The notes below the pieces were generated by a model. It searched no databases. It was not told the origin of the DNA and saw nothing but the letters and a program-made list of their open reading frames with translations. Made by a program: the position numbers and the translations under genes. Of a stretch of 11,132 nucleotides of DNA, positions 1 through 8,051 are shown piece after piece (position 1 is the stretch's first letter; the number at the start of each line of letters is the position of its first letter). Source of the stretch: Ochromonadaceae sp. CCMP2298 (lineage: Eukaryota; Sar; Synurophyceae; Ochromonadales; Ochromonadaceae); assembly GCA_026770595.1 (NCBI GenBank), contig MU634612.1:1-11132 (forward strand). Reading direction: 5' to 3'.

Positions 1-76
1 ATTGGCCTGCGCATTCTCCCCTGAATTCCCTGGCCAGTGCGCTGGTTCCAGAGCTGATTAGTCTAGAAGCGGGGAG
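1..76 (+). promoter_or_regulatory. 5' flank and probable leader of the RRP5 gene
   Basis: This short stretch precedes the RRP5 start codon. It carries a TAG at 59-61 in the same frame as the ATG at 77, so the protein cannot extend upstream without splicing. The base at position -3 of the ATG is G (GGGGAG before ATG), an acceptable start context. ATTGG at the very left edge is an inverted CCAAT pentamer, but one pentamer at the window edge is weak evidence for a promoter element. I see no TATA box. Most of the promoter probably lies outside the window. Confidence 0.4.
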
Positions 77-3000
77 ATGTTTCCGCGCGGAGGCAAGCCC
101 GTGGACAGCGGCGTCATCCGCAAGACCACTGGTGTGAAGAGATCCAACGATGACTCGCTGTTCGGAGGCAGCACGCGCACCAAGCGCATCGAGATCGTGG
201 TGAAGAAGAAGAAGAGCGAATCGGCCAAGGTTGCTGCGTCCATGCCCACTATCGGCCTGGGCATGACCAAGACTGAGCAGAAGGTGACTCGCATCGACCC
301 CATCAGCTACTCCACTCTGAAGACCGGCTGCCGCGTGCTTGGCTACGTGCTGCAGATCAACGACGACCGCGTCGTGGTCTCTTTGCCCGGATGCACCACG
401 GGCATGGTGATGGCTCACGAGATATCTGATGTGTTGTTCAAGATGCGCGCTACGCAGACGGCCTCCAGACAGACCCCCCAGCTGCCAGACCTGCGCACTC
501 TGCTGCAGCCCAAGCAGCTCGTGCGCTGCTACGTGCTGGACCAGGCCCCGCACAGCGAGGGCTCTCTGAAGAAGATCGTGCACCTGTCTATGCGCGCTAG
601 CTTGGTCAACAGCGGCCTACAGATGAAGCACCTCGCCATGGGCAGTCCCCTCTACGGGTCCGTAGTGTCCCAGGAAGACCACGGATACGTTCTCAACTGC
701 GGCATCGCCGGGGCCACCTTCTTCCTCCCCACCAAGGCAGTCCCTGCCGCCAGGGGGGATCTACCCCCAGGCAGCCCTGTGGAATGCCTGTGTGTTGACG
801 TGAATGCCACCGCCCACACAGCCACTCTGCGTGCGCACCCCAAGGCCGTGTACGAGGCGCTCACCTGCTCCGCCTCCATCGACTTCCCCACCCTAGCTCC
901 GGGTATGCTGGTGCAGTGCGTGGTGGACAAGCAGGTCGACAACGGAGTGACGGTCAATTTCCTGGGCATGTTTGCAGGCGCTATCGACCTGTACAGTCTC
1001 TCCCGCCCCTACGCAGACCCCCTCCATTGGAAGACAGTGCTACGGGAGGGGATGGTGGTCACTGCGCGTATCGTGCTGGTGGATCAGGCCAGCAAGACGG
1101 TGAGACTGAGTCTGCGCCCCCATGTGCTGGAGATGCGGGCGCCTGCTAACCTGCCTGCTCTGGGCAGCAAGCTGGAAGATCTCAAGGTGGTGTTGGTGAA
1201 CAAGATCACGGGCGTGCTAGCCCTGGGGGAGGACGTAGAGGTAGAGGAGGAGGATGGGAAGGAGGGGGAGAAGGACAAGAGAAAGCCGGCGGCGATTGCG
1301 CAGAAGAAGCAGCGGGACGAGGATGCGGCAGTGCTGCCCGTGTTCGTCAACAGGGGAGCGCTGGCCGCCTCTCCTGACCCCACCAGCGCCTCCAACGCAG
1401 AGGTAGTGGAGCAGGATCGGCTCACAAAGACATACAAGGTGGGGACGGAGCTGCCCACCGTGCGTGTGAAGGGTTACGCGCTGGTGGAGGGGTGGGTGCA
1501 GGGGACCAACATGGGAAGCTTTGAGGGGGCTGTGCATCAGAATGAGGTAGAGGTGGGGCAGAAGCTGTCTGTCACAGTAGTGTCCATCAAAGACTTCGGT
1601 GTGGTGGTGCGTCTAGGTGCGGGCAAGGTGACCGCCCTCTGCCCCGCCATACACTCAGCAGATGTGGTGGTGGCGGGCGAGGGGAAGTTGAAGAAGAGGT
1701 TCAAGGTGGGGCAGGAGCTGGAGATGCGGGTGTGGGAAAAGAACACAACGGGTATTATCATGACCAACAAAAAAACCCTCGTGGAGGGTGTGGTCTTTAC
1801 CTCAGTGGTGGGGGAGGGCAGTCCGGAGCTGGGGGCGGTGGTGGCGGGTGTGGTGGAGGGGGTCAACAACAACGGAATCGCGGTGAGGTTTTTCAACCGC
1901 CTGAGGGGGCAGGTTCCCATGGCGGTGCTGGCCAAACAGGGGGTTTTGGAACCCGAGGAGGCGTACCGATCTGGTCAGATTATAAAGGGGGTGGTGATCG
2001 GCAAGAGCGGTACGGGTGTGGGTGGGAAGCAGTCGCTGTTTATGGCACTGAATATGGCGAAAGACGCCAACAGCCTGTTACAGCTCATCGACCTGGTCAA
2101 TGTCCCTGCGGGCACTGTCACCTACGCTGGGGCAACGGGGGACAAGACACCTACTGGGGGCGACGGGATTCAGGGGGGTCCCCAATTCGTATCGGGAGTT
2201 GTGTTCCGTGTGGACGGGATGAACGCTGAGGTCAGGCTGGACTCGGGCAAGACGGGGCGCCTGCACCAGCACCAGCTGTACGATATCGCCTCCACAGGTG
2301 TCGCAAAGGGGGTAGAGGTGGGGGAAAGGGTGGAGGGAGCGTTGGTATTGGGCAGCCAGAGGGGGGTGCAGCTGCTGTCGCTGAAGCCGCTGCTGCTGGC
2401 TGCTGCCAGGGCCTCCACCACTACTGAGGAGCAGGAGCAGATATCCGTGCCTGCACGAGTTGCCGACCTCACGCCTGGGCAGCTCATCGCCGGGTACATC
2501 AAGAAGGTGGACACGTACGGAGTGATTGTGGGGTTTAGAGGCGGCCTCTCCGCCCTCGCCCCCAGACCCTCCATCTCGGACCAGTTCATCCCCACGCCTG
2601 TGGGGCTGTTCCGGGAAGGGGACAGCGTGCGATGCGTGGTGCAGAGAGTGGACCTCACAGCTGATAAGGCGCTAGTGACCTTCAAGTCTTCGCTCGTACC
2701 CCCCAGCAGCGGGGGTACTGTCTATCTGGCCGCCCTGCTGAGGGAGATCTACCTCTCCGCCCTCACCACCTCCACCACCACCAAGAAGCTGCTCCCCTCC
2801 TGGCAGACGCACCCCCTCGGTAGTGTAATCACCCTCACCCCCTCCTCGGTCGAGCACTACGGTGTGGTGCTGAGGACCGCCGACCACACCCTCTGCCTCG
2901 CGCGCCACACCGACCCCGCGCGCATCGCTGAATTAGAGGGTTTGATTGCATCAGGGAAGGGGGGGAGTGTAAAAGCCCTAGTAATGGACGTGGATCTGAA

Positions 3001-6000
3001 AAACTGCGTGCTCGAGGTGTCCCTGGATGCAGAGCTGGTCAGGGCAGCAGAGGCTGTGGGTGGGGAGGAGAAGAAGAAGAAGAGGAAGAGTGTGGGGGTG
3101 CAGGTGCTGGAGATGGGGGCGAAGGTGGAGGTGAAGGTGCTGCTGGTGAAGGAGTCGCATTTGGTGGTGGGGCATAAGGGGGGTCTGGCCTACGTGTCTC
3201 TGGTGGATTTTCACAAACCCACGAGCAGCGCAGCCTACGAGGTGGGGCAGGTGATGACTGTCAAGGTGCAGAGGCCGGTGCCTGCGGGGGTGGGGGAGGG
3301 GTCTTACCCCCACGCCCTGGTCTGTATCTGCTCCTCCCAGGAGGAGAAGCAGGAGCAGACAAGACAGCGCGTCGCGCAGGCGCAGCGGGAGGGGGGCGTG
3401 TCGGGTTCGGGGGAGGGGCCGGGAGTGTCTAAATGGGCATCTGATGCGGGGGTACTTGGGAGGCTGAGGCCGGGGCTGCTGGCTTGCTGGGAGGTGCTTG
3501 AGGTGACCGCCACGGAGATGACGGTGGTTCCGGAGGGTGCGAGTGCAGGGGGGGATGTGAAGGGCACTGTGCATCTGGCGGGTGCGGTGGATGCGTACAC
3601 ATCTGCTGACGACCTTGCCGCCTTGCTGAAGGCGAAGAAGGCGAAGGGCCCGGGTGTGTGGGTGGGGGCACAGGAGAGGAAGGGCGCGAACCCCTTCAGC
3701 GGGTTCAAGAAGGGCTCCAAGGTGTGGTGCCATGTGCAGAGCGTGCGCAGGGAGACATCTGTACGTACTGGCACCACCTCGGTAGAGCAGGTGACCTGCC
3801 AGCTGTCTCTCTCCCTCACCGCCCCCACAGCCTCCCTACTCGCTATGGGGGTCACACCCACCCCGGAGGGGAATAGGCCCCAATTGTCGGGTAGTGGGTA
3901 CTTGCCCTATCGCGCTATGCGCCAGGCACATGGGAAGGAGGCCCTGCAGTGCCCAGCCCTGCTGACGGCCGTGGTGACCCAGGTGGAGGAGAGCAGCTGC
4001 TTCGTGGCGCTCTCTCCCTACATCTCCGCCCGTCTTAACTACGCAGACGTGTCGTCAGAGGCTGCGCTGGTGCAGGCATTCGCGCAGGGATGCTACGTGG
4101 GGCTGCGTGTTAACGTGCTGGTGCAGAGTCTTGTGAGAGAGAATGGACGCATAAAGCAGGTCAAAGTGGGGAGAGCGGCGGTGGAGGGTTTGTTGGGAAT
4201 GGCCCTGTTCGACCTCACCAAGGCAGAGGGGGGGGGTGAAGGGGTGCAGGTGCAGGCGGAGGTGGAGGAGGGACAGGTAGTCACCGGCGTGCTGAACCTC
4301 CTCGCCAGCAGGGTGCCCCAGGCCCCTGCGCTGATCGTATCCCTACCGGGGCAGAAGGTGGGTCGCGTGTGCGTTACTGAGATTTGGGACGCTGAGGACT
4401 GGGTAGACCTCACAGACGTGCGCTTAGGCACCAAATCGGGGGAGTCGGGCCTATCTCTGCCCAACGGGCGCACTCAGGGCACAGCGGTGCGGGCCCGCGT
4501 GCTCTCTGTTAAGGACGGATTCGTCGAATTATCTCTGCGCCCCTCGCGTGTCAACGGGGAGAAGATCGGGCAGGTGATGAAAGCCGACCCTCTGCCAGTC
4601 GAGGGTTCCCTGGTCCCCGCCTACGTCGCCTTCACCTCCTCAAAGGGGTGCTTCCTGCGCTTATCCAAAGATAACACCGGAATGACGGAGATTAAAAATC
4701 TGTCCGATGATTTCGTCACCAACCCCGGGGAGTCCTTCCCAGTGGGCAAGCTGGTCCAGGCGAGGGTTTTGAAGGTTTCACAGGTGGAGGGGGGTGTCCG
4801 ATTGAGCTTAAAAGACAGCGCGGTGCTGGGCGATAGGAGGGGTTTGGAGGAGATCGAGCGCTTCAAGGTGGGAGATACGGTGCCCGGGACGGTGCAGAGG
4901 GTCACTCAGGACGGGGTATTCGTGGCTCTCACGGGCACGGGCCTGGTGGGGCTCAGCAGGCGCGCGGCGGCGGTTTCCGATCCGTCCAAGGTTTTGTCCG
5001 AGGAGTTCACGGCGGGCGATGTGGTTCGCTGCAAGGTGCTCAGCGTGGTGAAGGCCAGTCTGAAGGTGGGGCTGGGGCTGAGGCAGCAGTACTTTAAGGG
5101 GGATGCGGTGGAGGGGGACAGCGACGAGAGTGGGGAGGAGAGTGGGGAGGAGAGTGAGGAGGAGAGTGGGGAGGAGAGTGGGGAGGAGAGTGGGGAGGAA
5201 GGGGAGGAAGGGGAGGAGTTCAATGGCTTCAGCTCGGAAGATGAGGAGGAGGAGGAGGTGGGGGAGTCGAAGAGCAAGGGTAGGACTCTCTCTGCCTCGA
5301 TGACCATCGATATGGACAGCGACTCAGAGGGGGAGGGTGGAGATGAGAGTGGGGAGGAGGAGAGTGGGGAGGAGAGTGGGGAGGAGAGTGGGGAGGAGAG
5401 TGGGGAGGAGGGAGAGGAGGAGGACAGTGAAGGGGGGCGTATCCTCATGCCTGTGGGCAACGAGGAGGATGAGGACTCTGACGAGGAGACCATGCGGATT
5501 CTCAAGAAGGCTGCGCTGAGAGACGCCGACAGCGACGACGACGACGAGGAGGAGGAGGAGGGGAGTGAGGAGGAGGAGGAGGAGGAGGGGAGTGAAGAGG
5601 AGGAGGTTCCCAAGTCTAAGAAGGGTAAGGACTCCACCCCCAAGGCTGCCACCACCCCTGCGAAGGGTAAGGGTAAGGGTAAGGGTAAGACCCCCACCCC
5701 TGCCTCTGACTCTGACTCTGGCTCTGAGGGGGAGGGGGGCAACATATTCGAGCGGGTCAAGGCCTCTGCCTCTGCGACTGCCAAGGGTGCGACTCTGGGA
5801 GATTTGCAGTGGGACGAGGTGGCGCCGCTGGGGGGCAAGGGGAAGGAGGGCAAGAAGGGGAAGAATGGCAAGGAGAAGGCGGAGGCGGAGGCGGAGTCCA
5901 GCGACGAGAGCGAGGAGGAGGAGGTGGGCGGCAAGCGCAAGCTGCGTACCCGCCAGAAGGAGTCTGTCAAGCGAAGGGCCGAAAAAGATCTCCGGACGAG

Positions 6001-7020
6001 AGAGGCACAGCTGGCGGACGGCTCCCTGCTACCCCAGAATAGGGACGACTTCGAGCGCCTATTGATCGCACAGCCCAACTCCTCCTACCTCTGGGTGCAG
6101 TTTATGGCACACCTGCTGCAGGGCGCGGACGTGGCGGGTGCGAGGGCTGTGGCAGCCAGGGCACTGAGGGTGGTCGACTACCGCGAGGAGGATGTAAGTT
6201 TCCGAATAGGGAGTGTCCGGTTAAAGTATATGTATGGTGCGGTTGTAGTGCGATTGTAGTCTATGTATAGAGTTTGTATAGAGTATTAGAATATGGAATA
6301 TGCGATAACTGCATCTGACCCTCAATCTCCACCCCACCCCATCCCCCCACACTCATTTTCGTACACACACCCTTGCAGGAGAAGTACAACGTGTGGGTGG
6401 CTCTGCTGAACATGGAGCAGGCCTATGGCTCACCGGACACACAGGCAGCCGCCTTCACACGCGCAGTGGCCGAGAGCAAAGGCAAGCGCATCCACCTCGC
6501 CATGGCAAACACCCACGAGATGGCTGGGGATATGCAGCTGGCTGAGGATATGTACTGCCGCGCTTTGAAGAGGCCGCAGTTCAAGAAGTCCAAGAAGGTG
6601 TGGATGGCCTACCACGGGTTCAAGCTGAGGACGGGCGAGGAGGGAGCGGCGAGGCAGCAGCTGACTCGCAGTCTGCAGAGCCTGTCCCGCCACAAGCACG
6701 TGGACGTCACGAAGTCTTTCGCCTTGTCCCAGTTTGACAACAACTTGGTAGACGGGGGGCGTGCTCTGTTCGAGGAGCTGCTGGCCTCCTACCCCAAGCG
6801 CACCGATCTGTGGCACCTCTACGTAGACAGAGAGGTGAAGCTGGGCAACGTGGTGCAGAGCAGGGCCATATTCGAGCGGATGATTAGCGCCAAGAGCAGC
6901 GGCAAGAACATGCGGGCAGCGTTCAAGAAGTACCTGGGCTTCGAGCAGAGGCAGGGGGATGCGGGGAGGGCGGAGGCGGTCAAGGCCAAGGCGCAGGCGT
7001 ACGTGGCCAGCGTGGATTAA
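77..7020 (+). CDS. RRP5: RRP5/PDCD11 homologue, pre-rRNA processing factor (join 77-6193, 6379-7020)
   Basis: Two exons join in phase 0 to give about 2252 residues ending in TAA. RRP5 is a nucleolar protein of early pre-ribosomes, needed for the cleavages that make both 18S and 5.8S/25S rRNA (family knowledge). Residues 2-6 are FPRGG, typical of RRP5 N-termini, which supports the ATG at 77. Then come S1-like RNA-binding segments starting near residues 82, 189, 275, 362, 493, 584, 700, 800, 914, 1014, 1130, 1290, 1400, 1509 and 1596; those near 362 and 1130 are degenerate. Residues about 1676-1960 form an acidic Ser/Glu/Gly and Lys-rich linker. HAT/TPR-like repeats run from about 1990 to the end, including NVWVALLNME and YPKRTDLWHLYVD, which closely resemble PDCD11. 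KKKK at 43-46 and KKKKRK at 999-1004 are possible nuclear signals. The protein exceeds the yeast (about 1730) and human (about 1870) proteins through linkers, inserts and extra S1-like segments. Identification is secure; S1 boundaries are by eye. Confidence 0.95.
5126..5208 (+). repeat. 12-bp tandem repeat block A in the RRP5 acidic linker
   Basis: Copies of the 12-base unit GAGAGTGGGGAG, with a few variants such as AGTGAGGAGG, encode (E)SGEE repeats at about residues 1684-1710. The DNA is almost pure purine on the plus strand. It is in frame, so changes of whole units would only lengthen or shorten the acidic linker. Such serine-acidic tracts are common in nucleolar proteins and may be casein kinase 2 substrates (inference). 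Confidence 0.9.
5345..5410 (+). repeat. 12-bp tandem repeat block B in the RRP5 acidic linker
   Basis: This is a second run of the same GAGAGTGGGGAG unit, about 140 bases downstream of block A, encoding SGEE repeats at about residues 1758-1778. Apart from one extra GAG codon near its start it is very regular. Because blocks A and B share long near-identical stretches, recombination or assembly collapse between them is possible. Confidence 0.9.
5663..5689 (+). repeat. 6-bp coding repeat giving alternating Lys-Gly
   Basis: Four and a half copies of AAGGGT encode alternating Lys and Gly at residues 1863-1871 of RRP5, within a basic, Pro/Thr-containing part of the linker that follows the acidic blocks. 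A mixed acidic then basic linker suits a flexible nucleolar segment. The unit resembles but is not a telomere repeat. Confidence 0.85.
6194..6378 (+). other. Spliceosomal intron (185 bases, phase 0) in RRP5
   Basis: The donor is GTAAGT directly after GAG GAG GAT, and the acceptor is CCTTGCAG before GAG AAG TAC AAC. Splicing gives REED-EKYNVWVALLNME, the continuous HAT-domain block expected in RRP5 proteins; PDCD11 has a nearly identical stretch here. Without splicing, translation would continue 21 codons and stop at TAG 6257-6259. A possible branch site is CTGAC at 6315-6319, about 60 bases before the acceptor, followed by a C-rich tract at about 6321-6375. GATAAC at 6304-6309 is an alternative. 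The 5' half is AT-richer than the exons and contains a direct repeat, TGTATAGAGT, at 6264-6273 and 6275-6284. The length is not a multiple of three. Confidence 0.93.
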
Positions 7021-7312
7021 GCTGAACTATGTACTGTGCGTAGTGTGGTGTACTGTCTATGCACTGACGGTACTGGGTTCTGGGTACCGCGTCGAATAAT
7101 ATAGTAACTGTAGCTCTTACATCTCACCCTGCACCCGTGCACCGTGCTGTAACGAATATTCTAAAACATAAAAACATAGGCGAAAATACCCAGAATGAGT
7201 TGGGGAAGATCTATCCCCCTACTACTGTTTCACGTATGAGGAAAGAAAACTGTATCTGTGTATGCATGGGTGAGGAGGGATGAGTAAGGGCGTTTGGAAG
7301 CAAGTGTCCCGG

Positions 7313-7356
7313 AGAGTATAAGAGTTGAAGAGTATAAGAGTATAAGAGTTGAAGAG
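7313..7356. repeat. 24-bp direct repeat in the intergenic region
   Basis: A 20-base word, AGAGTATAAGAGTTGAAGAG, occurs at 7313-7332 and again, identical, at 7337-7356, separated by TATA. The core AGAGTATAAG also appears at 7329-7338, so the array looks built from 8- and 16-base sub-units. It is a small minisatellite in non-coding DNA; I see no function. Confidence 0.9.
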
Positions 7357-7374
7357 GTGGAGAGTAAGGGTGGT

Positions 7375-7380
7375 TTTATT
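7375..7380 (-). promoter_or_regulatory. Possible AATAAA poly(A) signal for the minus-strand gene
   Basis: TTTATT on the plus strand is AATAAA on the minus strand. It lies about 610 bases beyond the minus-strand stop codon, which is far for a compact genome, so a nearer non-canonical signal may be the one used. A hexamer is expected by chance in DNA of this composition. Confidence 0.2.
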
Positions 7381-7497
7381 TTGCAGAGCGGCCAGCGCAG
7401 GTTTCGGAGTACTACAGTAAGTATCTGAGTACCAAGTCGAAGGTTTCTAAGTGCGACCATAGTACGTACTGAGCATAGCAAAAACCTCAAAACGGGA

Positions 7498-7535
7498 AAC
7501 CTACCGAACCTACTGAACCTCTAACCTGGGAACCT
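7498..7535. repeat. AACCT-based degenerate tandem repeat
   Basis: AACCT recurs at 7498, 7507, 7516, 7523 and 7531, with spacings of 9, 9, 7 and 8 bases; the best unit is AACCTACTG. It is short and degenerate, probably a decayed slippage product. It is not a canonical telomere repeat. Confidence 0.65.
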
Positions 7536-7682
7536 AACTGCTATTTGCACGCACTGTTACCGCACAGGATACTGCTCACACCGTCCACCGTATACAGTAC
7601 GTATACCATTTATCGCATACTGCATACTGCGTACCCATGTTGCAATACCCTCTACCCCGTCCCCCCACTGCCTTTACTGTCT

Positions 7683-7765
7683 CCCCTGCCTGCGTGAACG
7701 CCAGGGAACAGGGGAATCACAGTGGGCTGTGACTGCCGGTGTCTTTCGGAAGTTTCCCACACCGG
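7683..7765. other. Three adjacent hairpins (possible structured RNA element)
   Basis: Hairpin 1: CCCCTG 7683-7688 pairs with CAGGGG 7709-7714, then CCTG 7689-7692 with CAGG 7702-7705, then CG 7693-7694 with CG 7699-7700 around a TGAA loop, with small bulges. Hairpin 2: TCACAG 7717-7722 pairs with CTGTGA 7727-7732 around TGGG. Hairpin 3: CCGGTGT 7736-7742 pairs with ACACCGG 7759-7765, with a possible inner CTT/AAG stem around TCGG. Only 2-3 bases separate them. Single stems of this size can occur by chance in a kilobase; three in a row is less expected. Strand and function are unknown. It could be part of the minus-strand 3' UTR, a stand-alone RNA, or coincidence. Confidence 0.4.
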
Positions 7766-7869
7766 ACACGACCCTATGATGTTGAATTGCTTCTCTTCCC
7801 CTCCTCCTTGCCCCTCTCCTCCCCGCCTAGTCCCCGTTCCTGTCCTCCTGCACCCTACCTCGAGTGAGA

Positions 7870-7904
7870 CCCCAGCGCTATGATGAGTCCACTCGCGCTT
7901 GGGG
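7870..7904. other. Nine-pair inverted repeat with one bulge
   Basis: CCCCAGCGC (7870-7878) pairs with GCGCT-T-GGGG (7895-7904), leaving only T7900 unpaired. Within the loop, GAG 7885-7887 can pair with CTC 7892-7894 around TCCA. A competing pairing exists between CGAGTG 7861-7866 and CACTCG 7890-7895. It lies about 90 bases beyond the minus-strand stop codon, within its likely 3' UTR. Confidence 0.4.
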
Positions 7905-7991
7905 GCATATTTTCTGAATGGGTACACTGCGTTAGCATGCGCACCAAGTCGCACCCCTGTGCCATGCTTTCTCAAGCGATGTGCTCGAGAC

Positions 7992-8051
7992 CTCTAAGGG
8001 GGCACCGCAGGGGGGCCTGCAGAAGGCCCCCCCCTGCCCCCCTTCTTAGAG
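7992..8051. other. Long GC-rich hairpin over the minus-strand stop codon
   Basis: CTCTAAG 7992-7998 pairs exactly with CTTAGAG 8045-8051. GGGG 7999-8002 then pairs with CCCC 8039-8042 after a TT bulge. An inner stem pairs CAGGGGGGCCT (8008-8018) with AGG-C6 and TG (8024-8032 and 8035-8036) around a GCAGA loop, with a CC bulge. In total about 22 base pairs form in 60 bases. The minus-strand TAG (7994-7996) lies in the basal stem. The inner part comes from codons for Gly/Pro-rich sequence, but the outer seven pairs are not low complexity. Confidence 0.55.

Larger units (their letters stand above)
7021..7993. other. Convergent intergenic region, no protein gene seen
   Basis: The 973 bases between the two stop codons should contain both 3' untranslated regions. 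Base composition is clearly AT-richer than the flanking genes up to about 7640, then becomes C-rich (polypyrimidine tract at about 7789-7825). The open frames here are short, overlap one another on both strands, and show no recognisable domain. The first 60 bases and later parts are rich in GTACT/AGTAC words. AATAAT at 7095-7100 and the A-rich stretch at about 7152-7188 are candidate 3'-end signals for RRP5. I found no tRNA box B or convincing snoRNA. Tandem repeats and hairpins are listed separately. Confidence 0.7.

Noticed and set aside
5663-5689. Telomere-like TAAGGG array
   Set aside because: It is in frame in RRP5, encodes Lys-Gly, differs from TTAGGG by one base, and is only 27 bases long. 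Its GGTAAG words look like splice donors, but the frame continues normally.
4906-6078. Long minus-strand open frame with Ser/Leu/Pro-rich repeats, opposite RRP5
   Set aside because: It is the mirror of the purine-rich acidic-linker repeats; Ser runs arise from antisense GAG/GAA codons. It has no domain, and the sense frame is a clear RRP5.
7771-7923. Possible C/D box snoRNA: ATGATGT at 7776, ATGATGA at 7880, CTGA at 7914, with ACCC/GGGT flanks
   Set aside because: The first box is imperfect, no D' box precedes the second C-like box, the terminal stem has a bulge and only about five pairs, and the spacing is too long.
7021-7990. tRNA or selenocysteine-insertion element in the hairpin-rich spacer
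   Set aside because: There is no GTTCRA-type box B, no tRNA cloverleaf closure, no AUGA/GA quartet pattern, and no selenoprotein nearby.
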